A DNA stretch of 64,000 nt from Acidimicrobiia bacterium (GTDB lineage Bacteria > Actinomycetota > Acidimicrobiia > Acidimicrobiales > AC-14). The notes beneath the pieces are model-generated. The model was not told where the DNA came from. It saw only the letters and a program-made list of their open reading frames with translations, and searched no databases. The DNA lies in the NCBI GenBank assembly GCA_023265025.1, contig JAHFUP010000004.1, positions 62,001 to 126,000 on the forward strand, read 5' to 3'. Position numbers and translations under genes: made by a program. Shown in pieces: positions 24,061-32,942 of this stretch (positions are counted from its first letter, which is position 1; each line of letters begins with the position of its first letter).

Positions 24061-25452
24061 ATGGCAACGATCGTGGTCTGCGGGGGTGGGCCGGTCGGCC
24101 TGTGCACGGCCATGCTGCTCGCCGGCGACGGGCACCGGGTCACCGTGCTCGAGCGCGACACGTCACCGCCGCCGGCGGCGCCCGACGCGTTCACGCAGTG
24201 GCTTCGCCCCGGTGTGGCCCAGTTCCACCAGCCGCACACCCTGCACCCGCGGGCCCGCCTGATCCTCGACGAGGAACTCCCCGGCGTGGTGGACCGGCTG
24301 ACAGATGCCGGCTGTGTCTGGATCGACTATCTGGCGCTGATGCCGCCCCTCGTCCGTGACCGTTCGCCCCGGGAGGGCGACGAACGGTTCCGCGTCGTCA
24401 CCGGTCGCCGGCCGACCGTCGAGGCGGTGCTGGCCGTCGCGGCCATGGAACAGGGCATCGACATCCGCCGGGGCACCTCCGTCGCCGGATTGGTGACCGG
24501 GCGAAGCGTCCTCGACGGCGTGCCCCATGTGACCGGCGTACGGACCACGGTGGGCGACGAACTCCACGCCGATCTGGTCGTGGACGCCATGGGCCGTCGC
24601 ACCAAGCTCGCCGAATGGATCGAGGCCGCCGGCGGCTCGGCGCCCGTGACGGAGTCCGAGGACTGCGGGTTCGTGTACTACAGCCGCTACTTCCGTGGCC
24701 CTAAGGTGCCGCCATTCGTCGGCCCGCCCATCGTCGAGCTCGGCACGATCTCCGTCCTCACCATCCCGGCGGACAACGGCACCTGGTCGGTCACCGTGTG
24801 GGCGGCATCGTCGGACACCGCGCTGCGCAACCTCCGGGACGCCGACCGCTTCGACGCGGTGGTCCGTGCCTGCCCCATGCAGGCGTCCTGGCTCGACGGC
24901 GAGCCGGTGAGCGAGGTCCTCACCACCGCCGGCGTGCTAGACCGCTACCGCCGGTTCATGGTCGACGGCAGTCCCGTGGCGACCGGTGTCGCCGCGGTCG
25001 GGGACTCCTGGGCGTGCACGAACCCCTCCGCCGGCCGCGGGATCACCGTCGGGCTGGTACACGCGCAGTGCATGCGCGACACCGTCCGCGCCCACGTCGA
25101 CGACCCGGCGGGCTTCGCCCGTGCCTGGGACGAGGTCACCGAGCGCGACGTCTCGCCGTTCTACTGGAACCAGATCAAGGCTGACCGGGCCCGAATGGCG
25201 GAGATGGACGCCCTCCGCGCCGGCGTTGCGCCGCCGGCGCCCGACCCCAATACAAAGGCGATGGCCGCGGCGTTGCTGCGCGATCCCGACGTGTTCCGCG
25301 GGATGCTCGAGATCGGGGCGTGCCTCGCCCTGCCGGAGGAGGTGTTTGCCCGCCCCGGCTTCATGGAGAAGGTCCAGGCCCACGCCGGCGGCCGCACATG
25401 GGACCCGCCCGGCCCCGACCGGCCGGCGCTGCTGGAGCTGGTCGGGCCCTAG
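24061..25452 (+). CDS. FAD-dependent oxidoreductase (monooxygenase-like)
   Basis: The 463-residue protein has the N-terminal dinucleotide motif VVCGGGPVGLCTAMLLAGDG and later the FAD-binding AVGDSWACTNPSAGRGITVG. It fits the aromatic hydroxylase / geranylgeranyl-reductase-like flavoprotein group. No membrane anchor is visible. The substrate is unknown. Its stop overlaps the convergent glycosyltransferase stop by 4 bases. Confidence 0.8.
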   Translation: MATIVVCGGGPVGLCTAMLLAGDGHRVTVLERDTSPPPAAPDAFTQWLRPGVAQFHQPHTLHPRARLILDEELPGVVDRLTDAGCVWIDYLALMPPLVRDRSPREGDERFRVVTGRRPTVEAVLAVAAMEQGIDIRRGTSVAGLVTGRSVLDGVPHVTGVRTTVGDELHADLVVDAMGRRTKLAEWIEAAGGSAPVTESEDCGFVYYSRYFRGPKVPPFVGPPIVELGTISVLTIPADNGTWSVTVWAASSDTALRNLRDADRFDAVVRACPMQASWLDGEPVSEVLTTAGVLDRYRRFMVDGSPVATGVAAVGDSWACTNPSAGRGITVGLVHAQCMRDTVRAHVDDPAGFARAWDEVTERDVSPFYWNQIKADRARMAEMDALRAGVAPPAPDPNTKAMAAALLRDPDVFRGMLEIGACLALPEEVFARPGFMEKVQAHAGGRTWDPPGPDRPALLELVGP

Positions 25453-26474
25453 CCGCCGGCGACCTGCTCGAAGATCTTCTCGTACCCCGAGACCATGATT
25501 TCGGCGGTGAAGTTGTCGGCCACGCGGGCCCGGCAGGCCGCTGGCGAGATCTCCCCCAGCCGGCCGACACACTCGACCATCTCGTCGAGGCCGGTGCGAA
25601 GGTAACCGGTCTCGCCGTCGACGACGAGCTCGGGCGCGGCACCCATGGGCGGGACGATCACCGGCGTGCCGCACGCCATGGACTCGGTCATGACCAGCCC
25701 GAACGGCTCGGCCCACTGGATGGTGCACAGCGTCCCCTGCGCCCGGGACAGCAGGTCCACCTTCTCCTCGTGCGGCACGTCGAAGAAGATCTCCTCGTCG
25801 CCGGTCAGGCGGGGCTCGACCATGTGCTCCCAGTACCGGATCTCCGCCGGCTCGGCCCGCTTGACCACCATCTTCAGGTGCTTCCCCGCCCGCTTGGCCA
25901 CCTCGACAGCGACGTCCGGTCCCTTCTCCGGGTTGCACCGGCCGAGGAACAGGACGAAGTCCTCCTTGTCATCCCGGAAGGGGTAGACGTCAATGTCCAG
26001 GCCGTTGTAGACGACGCCGGCATAGTCCAGGTCGCGGTTGATGCTTGCCTGCGACTCGCTGATGGCGACCAGGTGGACCCGGCCCTGCAGGGCGTGGTGG
26101 AAGCGGCGGGCCTCGTCACTCCACGGCCCGTGCAGCGTGCGCACGACCGGCGGCTTGCCGTTCAGGATGGCCCCGAACGCCGGCCCCCAACCGGAGTGGT
26201 CGTGGATGACGTCGAACTCGCCGGCGTGCAGGTATGCCGAAAGGGTGTGGATCGTGTCGTCGGTCACGCTCAGGCCCATCTCGGCCAGCTTCGGCGTCGC
26301 TTCGAGAGGCGATACCAGCGTGCCCTTCGTCCGGGAGCCACCGCTGGCGAAGAGGGTCACGTCGTGGCCGCGGTCCACCAGGCCGTCGGCGATCAGGCTG
26401 ACGACCAGTTCGATGCCGCCGTAGCTGGGCGGGGGGACGCTCACCCACGGCGGGGCGATCTCGGCGATGCGCAC
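25449..26474 (-). CDS. GT4-type glycosyltransferase
   Basis: The 341-residue protein is a GT-B glycosyltransferase. The N-terminal domain has PPPSYGGIELVVSLIADGL and FDVIHDHSGWG. The C-terminal domain has LFLGRCNPEKGPDVAVEVA and the donor-site EPFGLVMTESMACGTPVI, with the conserved Glu spacing of GT4 retaining enzymes. It would transfer a sugar from a nucleotide donor in the cytoplasm to an unknown acceptor, perhaps a lipid or cell-wall precursor. ATG start at 26474. It runs convergent with the FAD oxidoreductase, sharing a CTAG. Confidence 0.88.
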   Translation of the reverse strand: MRIAEIAPPWVSVPPPSYGGIELVVSLIADGLVDRGHDVTLFASGGSRTKGTLVSPLEATPKLAEMGLSVTDDTIHTLSAYLHAGEFDVIHDHSGWGPAFGAILNGKPPVVRTLHGPWSDEARRFHHALQGRVHLVAISESQASINRDLDYAGVVYNGLDIDVYPFRDDKEDFVLFLGRCNPEKGPDVAVEVAKRAGKHLKMVVKRAEPAEIRYWEHMVEPRLTGDEEIFFDVPHEEKVDLLSRAQGTLCTIQWAEPFGLVMTESMACGTPVIVPPMGAAPELVVDGETGYLRTGLDEMVECVGRLGEISPAACRARVADNFTAEIMVSGYEKIFEQVAGG

Positions 26475-26506
26475 TGTGCTGGCCTCCTAAGACCGATCGG
26501 TGACTT

Positions 26507-28540
26507 CTACCCGGCGGGCGCAGGCTCCATCCCGAGCTGCCAGAAGAGGAACGCCGAGACGTCGGCGCCCTCGTCGGCCTGCTTCCACGCCGGCTTCCCG
26601 ACGCCGTGGCCGGCGCGCGACTCGATCCGCACCAGCACCGGCCGCTCGTCGGGCGACGACGTGGCCGCCTGCATCCGGGCCGCGAACTTGCGGGCGTGGA
26701 GCGGGTCGACCCGGGAGTCGGACTCGGCGGTGGTGATCAGTGTCGCCGGGTACGGGGTCCCGTCCACCACGTGCTGGTAGGGCGAGTACGCGTCGATCAC
26801 CGCGAACTGATCGGCGTCGTCGGGGTCGCCGTACTCCGGTATCCACAGCGCTCCGATCAGGAACAGGTGGTAGCGCAGCATGTCGAGCAGGGGGACGGAG
26901 CAGATGACGGCCCGGCAGAGGTCGGGGCGCTGGGTGAGGGCGGCACCGACCAGCAGGCCGCCGTTGGACCCGCCCCGGATGGCCAACCGGTCGCGGCTGG
27001 TACGGCCCTCGGCGACCAACCAGTCGGTGCCGGCGTAGAAGTCGTCGAAGCACTGCTGCTTGTTGGCCAGCATCCCGGCCCGGTGCCAGTCCTCCCCGTA
27101 TTCGCCGCCGCCCCGGATGCCGGCGACCGCCCACACGCCGCCGGCCTCGCAGAAGGCCACCGTGGCCCCGGAGTACCCCGGTGCATGGGTGATGGCGAAG
27201 CCGCCGTAGGCAGTCAACAGCGTCGGCGTGTCGGCGGTGACCTCTGTGGACGCCCCCCGCACGAGGAACATGGGCACGTCGGTCCCATCCGTCGACGGGT
27301 AGAAGACCTGCTCGACGGCGAAGGCGTCGGCGTCGACCGGCGAGTCGAAGTGCGTCCATGCTTCGACGGCGCCGGCGCCGGGCGTCCACCGCCACAGGCC
27401 CGACGGGCGGGCGAACGACGTGAAAGTGAAGAAGGCCCTCTCGGCCGCCGGGTCGGCGTCGAACCCGCCGATCGAGCCGAGCTCGGGCAGCACGACCGGC
27501 TGGCCGTCGGTCCCGTCGAGGGCGTAGTGATGCAGGCGCGATACGGCGTGCTCAGCCGACGCAACCACCAGCCGCCCGCCGGCGACGACCGCACCGTCGA
27601 TGACCGCCGAGCTCTCCTCGACGATCGTCGTCCAGTGCTCGGCCTGTGGCTGGGCGAGGTCGGCGACGACGACCCGCCCCCGGGGCGCGTGCAAGTTGGT
27701 GACGGCGTAGAGCCGGCCGCGCGCGATCTGGCACCACGTCGTCGCCTCCTCGTGCTCGACCAGCACGGTGCGGACCCCGGTCTCCCGGTCAACCAGGATC
27801 ACGTCGGTCCGGGTCGGCATGTAGCTGACGTGGAGGAGGAGCCACCGCCCGTCGTCGGAGATGGCCGCCGCCGGCAGCGCGGTCTTCTCGAGGCCGCCCA
27901 GTAACAGCTCGTCCTTGGCCACGTCGTTGCCGACCACGTGCCACCACACGGTCCCCCAATAGCCCTCCTCGCCGGCGGGGACCGTGGCGGGATCGGGCAG
28001 GCGGTCATAGGCGAAGGCAGAGCCGTCCGGGAGCCAGGCCACCGAGGCGTGACGGATGTGGGGAATCTCGTCGGTCAGGTGCTCGCCGGTGTCGACGTCG
28101 ACGATCCGCAGCGTCCCGTGCTCGCTGCCGCCCTCGGAGACGCCATAGGCCACCAGCCGTCCATCCGGCGAGGGGGCGAACCAGTCGATCGACGCGGCGT
28201 GGTCCGCCGCCATCCCGTGGGGGTCGATGACGGTTCGGGCCGGCGCCACGCCGTCGACGGCCGAGCGCACGGCCAGGACGAACTGGTCCTGGTGGCCCTC
28301 GCGCTGAAGGGTGAAGACCCGGTCGCCGGCCACCGCCGGCGCGCCGACCATCCCCACCTGGAGCAGGGACAAGAGTCGCTCGTGCAGCGGCGCGCGCTGA
28401 GGCAGGGCGTCGAGGACGGCCCTGGTCCGGGCGTTCTGCGCCTCCGACCACGCCTTGGTGTCCTCGGACTCCCCGTCCTCCAGCCAGCGGTACGGGTCGT
28501 GCACCTCGGTGCCGTGGAGCACCTCGACCACGTCGGCCAC
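26507..28540 (-). CDS. Prolyl oligopeptidase family serine peptidase (S9)
   Basis: The 677-residue protein opens with the S9A propeller N-terminus (EVHDPYRWLEDGESEDTKAW), has a seven-bladed propeller to about residue 400, and ends in a hydrolase domain with AIRGGSNGGLLVGAAL (nucleophile Ser). The acid is in ESDSRVDPLHARKF and the histidine in SRAGHGVGKPAW. It cleaves short peptides after proline in the cytoplasm. The GTG at 28540 gives a start close to the family norm, although a few more upstream residues are possible. No signal peptide. Confidence 0.92.
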   Translation of the reverse strand: MADVVEVLHGTEVHDPYRWLEDGESEDTKAWSEAQNARTRAVLDALPQRAPLHERLLSLLQVGMVGAPAVAGDRVFTLQREGHQDQFVLAVRSAVDGVAPARTVIDPHGMAADHAASIDWFAPSPDGRLVAYGVSEGGSEHGTLRIVDVDTGEHLTDEIPHIRHASVAWLPDGSAFAYDRLPDPATVPAGEEGYWGTVWWHVVGNDVAKDELLLGGLEKTALPAAAISDDGRWLLLHVSYMPTRTDVILVDRETGVRTVLVEHEEATTWCQIARGRLYAVTNLHAPRGRVVVADLAQPQAEHWTTIVEESSAVIDGAVVAGGRLVVASAEHAVSRLHHYALDGTDGQPVVLPELGSIGGFDADPAAERAFFTFTSFARPSGLWRWTPGAGAVEAWTHFDSPVDADAFAVEQVFYPSTDGTDVPMFLVRGASTEVTADTPTLLTAYGGFAITHAPGYSGATVAFCEAGGVWAVAGIRGGGEYGEDWHRAGMLANKQQCFDDFYAGTDWLVAEGRTSRDRLAIRGGSNGGLLVGAALTQRPDLCRAVICSVPLLDMLRYHLFLIGALWIPEYGDPDDADQFAVIDAYSPYQHVVDGTPYPATLITTAESDSRVDPLHARKFAARMQAATSSPDERPVLVRIESRAGHGVGKPAWKQADEGADVSAFLFWQLGMEPAPAG

Positions 28541-28565
28541 GTTGGTGGCCGGCGCCGGCGGAACC

Positions 28566-28649
28566 CTAACGGCCGGCGTTGGGCTTCTTGCCGTGGTTGG
28601 CCTTCTTGCGCCGGGCCTTGATCTTGCGCTTGTTCGTTTTCTTCGACAT
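28566..28649 (-). CDS. 50S ribosomal protein bL37
   Basis: The ATG at 28649 opens a 27-codon frame whose product is MSKKTNKRKIKARRKK followed by ANHGKKPNAGR. Basic composition, length and the KANHGK(K/R)PN ending match the actinobacterial large-subunit protein bL37, seen in mycobacterial ribosome structures. It lies upstream of the S9 peptidase on the same strand and is below the usual gene-length cut-off. Confidence 0.85.
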   Translation of the reverse strand: MSKKTNKRKIKARRKKANHGKKPNAGR

Positions 28650-28704
28650 GGTGCAGGCAGGTTAGCCGGTGGGCCTCGGGGGCCCTCCCGGGGAGGGGGT
28701 CACA

Positions 28705-29493
28705 GTGTCGGAGTACCCACTGCAGCTGAGCGACGTCGAGTTGGCGCGATACCAGTTCATGGCCGAGACAGCCGCGGCCTCCGAAGCCGACCTGTGGACC
28801 GCCGCCGGCGTGGTCGACGGTGCCGCCGTCGCCGATGTCGGCTGCGGGCCCGGCGCGGTGTCCGCCGTGCTGGCCCGGCTCGTCGGGCCGACCGGTCGGG
28901 TGGTGGCGGTCGACCGCGACCCGAACGCCGTCGCCGCGGCCCGCGCCGCCGGCGCCGCCAATCTCACCGTGTCGGAGGGCGCGGCCGACGACACGGGCCT
29001 GGAGCCCGCCAGCGTCGACACGGTCATGATCCGCCACGTCCTCGCCCACAACGGCGGCCGGGAGCAGGCGATCGTCGACCACGCGGCCACGCTGGTCCGG
29101 CCCGGTGGTCGGGTGTACCTCGCGGACATCGACATGTCCGCGTTCCGGTTGCGCCCGAAGGACGCACGGCTCGTCGACCTCGATGACCGCTACAACGAGT
29201 GGCACTCCCGTCGCGGCAACGACCTCTCGGTCGGGCTGCGGTTGGGGGAGCTCCTGACCGGCGCCGGCCTGGAGGACGTCGCCCACCACGGCCGCTACCA
29301 GATCTTCCCCTCACGGCCGGGCTTTCGCACGCCGGCGTGGGCGGCCCTCGACGCACTGGCGGCCGACGGCCTGGCGACCCCGGAGGACATCGACCACTGG
29401 GCCGCGGCGTTCGAGGAGTACGACGCCATGGAGGTCCGGCCCACCATGTTCGTGGCCCTCTTCTTCGCGATCGGCCGGCGCCCGGCCTCCTGA
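28705..29493 (+). CDS. Class I SAM-dependent methyltransferase
   Basis: From GTG 28705 (GGGAGGGGG five bases upstream) the product is 262 residues. It has motif I VADVGCGPGAVSAVLARL, the acidic VVAVDRD and VDTVMIRHVLAHNGG. The family is Methyltransf_11/UbiE-like with an unknown small-molecule or protein substrate. A GTG at 28669 would add 12 poorly conserved residues. It is followed after 24 bases by ychF. It has the same overall design as the enzyme at 10314. Confidence 0.82.
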   Translation: MSEYPLQLSDVELARYQFMAETAAASEADLWTAAGVVDGAAVADVGCGPGAVSAVLARLVGPTGRVVAVDRDPNAVAAARAAGAANLTVSEGAADDTGLEPASVDTVMIRHVLAHNGGREQAIVDHAATLVRPGGRVYLADIDMSAFRLRPKDARLVDLDDRYNEWHSRRGNDLSVGLRLGELLTGAGLEDVAHHGRYQIFPSRPGFRTPAWAALDALAADGLATPEDIDHWAAAFEEYDAMEVRPTMFVALFFAIGRRPAS

Positions 29494-29517
29494 GGAGTCC
29501 CGGTTACCCTGGCCGCA

Positions 29518-30594
29518 ATGGAACGCCTGGGCCTGGTCGGCCTCCCCAACGCCGGCAAGTCGTCGCTCTTCAATGCCATGACCGGGGCTTCGGTTCCCGT
29601 CGCCGCCCACCCGTTCTCCACCACGGAGAGCCACGTCGGCATCGCCCAGGTGCCCGACCCCCGGCTGCGGGCACTGGCGGAGATGAGCAAGTCGAAGAAG
29701 GTGGTGGGTGCCACCCTGGAGTTCGTCGACATCGCCGGCCTGGTGGCGGGATCGTCGACCGGTGAGGGCATGGGCAACAGGTTCCTCGGCGGCATCCGCG
29801 AGGTCGACGCCATCGTCATGGTCCTCCGGGCGTTCGCCGACGACAACGTGGTCGGCGACAACGACCCGCTCGACGACCTCCACACCCTCGAGCTCGAGCT
29901 GGTGCTGGCCGACGCCGACTCCGTCGAGACCCAGATCACCAAGCGCCGGAAGATGGCCCGCCACGACCCGTCGCTCAAGAACGAGGTCGACGCCATGGAG
30001 GCGGCCCTCGAGTCGTTGAACGCCGGCATCCCGATCTACCGGTCGACCCTCGACGCCGAGCGGCGGAAGGACCTGCGCTCGACGTTCCTGCTTACGAACA
30101 AGCCGGTGCTGGCCGTCGTCAACCTCGGTGAAGACCAGGTGGCGGAGGCCGACGGGTTGACCAAGCCGGTCGCCGCCGAGTTGGGCGACGCGGCCGAGGT
30201 GCTCGGCGTGAGCGTGCAGCTGGAAGCGGAGGCGGCGTCGCTCGACGAGGCCGACCGGGCCGAGCTGCTCGTAGGGCTGGGTCTGGGCGAGGGTGCCCTC
30301 CCCCGGGTCATTCGGGCCGCCTACCAGCTGCTCGGCCGGCGGACCTTCCTGACCACCGGCGACAAGGAGTCGAGGGCGTGGACGTTCCGGGCCGGCGCCA
30401 AGGCGCCCGAGTGCGCCGGCGTCATCCACTCCGATCTCCAGCGCGGGTTCATCCGGGCCGAGGTCATCCGCTGGGACGAGTTGCTGGAGCTCGGCTCGTG
30501 GGCCAAGGCCAAGGACGTCGGGAAGCTGCGGGTCGAGGGAAAGGAATACGAGGTCGCCGATGGCGACGTCCTCGAGATCCGCTTCAACGTGTAG
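29518..30594 (+). CDS. ychF: Ribosome-associated GTPase/ATPase YchF
   Basis: The 358-residue protein has the Obg-family P-loop GLPNAGKSSLFNAMTG at residue 8, the G3 motif DIAGLV and the C-terminal TGS-like domain (AECAGVIHSDLQ-type region here PECAGVIHSDLQRGF). YchF/OLA1 hydrolyses ATP more readily than GTP and binds ribosomes, with a role in stress response. ATG at 29518. The stop TAG overlaps the next start by 1 base (TAGTG). Confidence 0.95.
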   Translation: MERLGLVGLPNAGKSSLFNAMTGASVPVAAHPFSTTESHVGIAQVPDPRLRALAEMSKSKKVVGATLEFVDIAGLVAGSSTGEGMGNRFLGGIREVDAIVMVLRAFADDNVVGDNDPLDDLHTLELELVLADADSVETQITKRRKMARHDPSLKNEVDAMEAALESLNAGIPIYRSTLDAERRKDLRSTFLLTNKPVLAVVNLGEDQVAEADGLTKPVAAELGDAAEVLGVSVQLEAEAASLDEADRAELLVGLGLGEGALPRVIRAAYQLLGRRTFLTTGDKESRAWTFRAGAKAPECAGVIHSDLQRGFIRAEVIRWDELLELGSWAKAKDVGKLRVEGKEYEVADGDVLEIRFNV

Positions 30595-30929
30595 TGATTG
30601 ATTCCTGGCTGCTGCGCGACGGCGAGGTGCTGGCGGCCCTCGAAGTGGCGGAGACGCGGGAGGAGCGGGTGACCGGGCTGCTCGGCCGCCAGGGTATCGA
30701 CGGCGCCATCCTCCTGCGCCCGGCCCGCTCCGTGCACTCAGTGGGCATGATGTTCACCATCGACGTGGCGTTCTGCACCAAGGACCTGGTCGTGCTGCGG
30801 ACGATCTGCCTGCGCCCCGGGCGCATGACCCGTCCGTGCCTGCGGGGCGGGGTGGTCATCGAGGCGGAACGCGGCGCCTTTGACCGTTGGAAGCTACGAC
30901 CGGGGGACCGTCTCGAGATCCGGGAGTGA
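30594..30929 (+). CDS. DUF192 protein
   Basis: The GTG at 30594 overlaps the ychF stop by one base and opens a 111-residue DUF192 protein. Typical parts are VAETREERVTGLLGR, the MMFTIDVAFCTKDLVVLRT strand and the RPGDRLEI end. DUF192 proteins are small beta-barrels of unknown function, often exported in other bacteria; no signal peptide is seen here. The last bases overlap the rsmI start by 4 (GTGA). ychF, this gene and rsmI form a tight operon. Confidence 0.8.
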   Translation: MIDSWLLRDGEVLAALEVAETREERVTGLLGRQGIDGAILLRPARSVHSVGMMFTIDVAFCTKDLVVLRTICLRPGRMTRPCLRGGVVIEAERGAFDRWKLRPGDRLEIRE

Positions 30930-31768
30930 GCCTCATCCTGGTCGGGACGCCCATCGGGAACCTGGGCGACCTGTCGCCCCGCGCCGTCGACGCCCTGGCC
31001 ACCGCCGACACCATCGCATGCGAGGACACCCGCCGCACCCGCGCCCTCCTGTCCCACCTCGGCCTCCCCGCCGGCCGGCGGCTGCTCGCCGTCCACGACC
31101 ACAACGAGGCGGTGGAGGTCACGAACGTCCTCGCCCGCCTGGACAAGGGCGAGCGGGTGGTCGTCGTGACCGACGCCGGCATGCCGGGCATCTCCGACCC
31201 CGGCGAGCGGCTCGTAGCCGCCGCCGCAGCCGCCGGCCATGCGGTCGACGTTGTCCCCGGCCCCTCGGCCATGGTCGCCGCCCTCGTGGTCAGCGGCCTG
31301 TCGACGAGCCGGTTCTGCTTCGAGGGCTTCCTTCCTCGCAAGGGCTCGGCCCGCGCCGAGCGGCTGCGGGAAGTGGCCGCCGATCGCCGGACGACGGTGA
31401 TCTTCGAGGCGCCGCACCGGATCCGGGCGACGGTGGCCGACCTGGCCGGCGCCGCCGGCGGGCTCCGGCGGGTCGCGGTCGTGCGGGAGCTCACCAAGCT
31501 GCACGAGGAGATCTGGCGGGGGACGTTGGCCGGCGCCGTCGAGCATCTGTCGACGAAGGAGCCGCGCGGCGAGTACGTCATCGTCCTGGACGGTGCGCCA
31601 CCGCCCGAGCCGGCGGACGAGATCGACGTGGAGACCGCCCTGCGGGCCCGGCTCGACGCCGGCGCCGACAAGCGGTCGGCCGTCGCCGAGGTGACCGCCG
31701 CCCTGGGCGTACCCAAGCGGACCGTGTACGACATCGCGCTCCGGCTCTGGGCGCGAGAATCCAAGTAG
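30926..31768 (+). CDS. rsmI: 16S rRNA (cytidine-1402-2'-O)-methyltransferase RsmI
   Basis: The 280-residue enzyme methylates the ribose of C1402 in 16S rRNA near the P site. The tetrapyrrole-methylase fold is clear: LVGTPIGNLGDLSPRAV, CEDTRRTRALLSHL, VTDAGMPGISDPG, and FCFEGFLPRKG. The C-terminal RsmI extension is present. The GTG at 30926 overlaps the DUF192 stop by 4 bases, implying translational coupling. Confidence 0.93.
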   Translation: MSLILVGTPIGNLGDLSPRAVDALATADTIACEDTRRTRALLSHLGLPAGRRLLAVHDHNEAVEVTNVLARLDKGERVVVVTDAGMPGISDPGERLVAAAAAAGHAVDVVPGPSAMVAALVVSGLSTSRFCFEGFLPRKGSARAERLREVAADRRTTVIFEAPHRIRATVADLAGAAGGLRRVAVVRELTKLHEEIWRGTLAGAVEHLSTKEPRGEYVIVLDGAPPPEPADEIDVETALRARLDAGADKRSAVAEVTAALGVPKRTVYDIALRLWARESK

Positions 31769-31791
31769 GAACGACGGCGGAGGTCGACACG

Positions 31792-32892
31792 GTGGATAGT
31801 TGGTACCGGGCCAGGCGCCCACAGATCCTCGGGTTGCTGGTCGTCGCGGCACTCGGAGCCAGGGCGGTCGTGGCCCTCATCGACCGCGGCGACAGGCCGA
31901 CGAGCGTCGTCGCCGGCGCCGACCCTGCCGCCACCACGCCGGCGTCGACCACGGCCACGACGCTGGCCATCGAGTTCGTCGCCGGCCAGCCCCTCGGCAC
32001 CCGGCTCGACTTCACGGTGCCACCGGGGTGGACGACCCTCTTCGCCCAGGGCGAGCGGATGGTCGTGGCGACCCGTCCACTCTCCGAGGCCGACCGCACG
32101 CTGGCGCTGCTGGCCCGCAACGACAGCGCGTTCAGTACCGCCTTCCCGCCCGACGCCGTCGTCGTGGTGGTGGGCGGCGACCCCGTCGAGGCCAAGTACC
32201 TCGGCGGGCCGGGCGAAGCCACTATCGCGCCCGGGCCGGCGTACGCCCTGGGCCCGGAGCGGGTGCTCGCCGGCGGCATCCGTGTCCGGCGGGGCGACGT
32301 GCCGCAGTCGATCGTGAAGATCGCGTCCTACGCCGGCCCATCGGCGCCGGCGGCCCGCCTGGCCGAGGCGGACACGATCGCCGGCGGCATCCGCCTCGTC
32401 CGCACCGGCGACCCCTCGGTCCGCCCGCCGCCGCCACCCGAGGGAAGCCGCCCGGGACTGCCCACCGGCCCGCTGCCCGTGGCCGAGGCCGGGCTGCCCG
32501 AGGTGGCCCGGACCTCGGCCAGCGGCTCGACGCTCGTCCTCGTCGCCGGTCAGGACTGCGCCTACCTGCGCTGGGTCGATGCCCAGACGTCCCTTCCCGG
32601 CTACCAACCGCTGGCTGGGGCCTGCGGCGCCCGTCCGGCCGGCACGACGATCCGCGCCGTCGGCCAGCCGGTGCGCGTCATGCGCGGGCCCGATACGTCG
32701 CCGTCGACGGTGACGATCTTCCGGTCCGGCGCCGGCGTGGCCCGGTTCACCGCCCGGCTCGTCGACGGCCGCATGGTCCCCGCGTCGATCGGCGCCGACG
32801 GCTGGGGCCTGGTGGCCGGCGACGCCGACGTGGTGGCCGTCAGCCCGATCGACGCCCAGGGCCGCACACTGGCGGAACAGGTCGTGGGCTGA
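31792..32892 (+). CDS. Single-pass membrane hypothetical protein
   Basis: From GTG 31792, with GGCGGAGG upstream, the protein has 366 residues. A membrane helix covers residues 11-26 (ILGLLVVAALGARAVVALI). A short Thr-rich linker (ASTTATTLA) follows, then an extracytoplasmic region with two beta-rich parts and a proline-rich stretch. Topology is expected to be N-in, with the bulk outside. No family recognised. It lies between rsmI and metG in the same direction. Confidence 0.65.
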   Translation: MDSWYRARRPQILGLLVVAALGARAVVALIDRGDRPTSVVAGADPAATTPASTTATTLAIEFVAGQPLGTRLDFTVPPGWTTLFAQGERMVVATRPLSEADRTLALLARNDSAFSTAFPPDAVVVVVGGDPVEAKYLGGPGEATIAPGPAYALGPERVLAGGIRVRRGDVPQSIVKIASYAGPSAPAARLAEADTIAGGIRLVRTGDPSVRPPPPPEGSRPGLPTGPLPVAEAGLPEVARTSASGSTLVLVAGQDCAYLRWVDAQTSLPGYQPLAGACGARPAGTTIRAVGQPVRVMRGPDTSPSTVTIFRSGAGVARFTARLVDGRMVPASIGADGWGLVAGDADVVAVSPIDAQGRTLAEQVVG

Positions 32893-32942
32893 TCCGGGGA
32901 TTTCCCCCAGGGAGGCGGCAGCCGGTCGGTACTGTGGCGGCC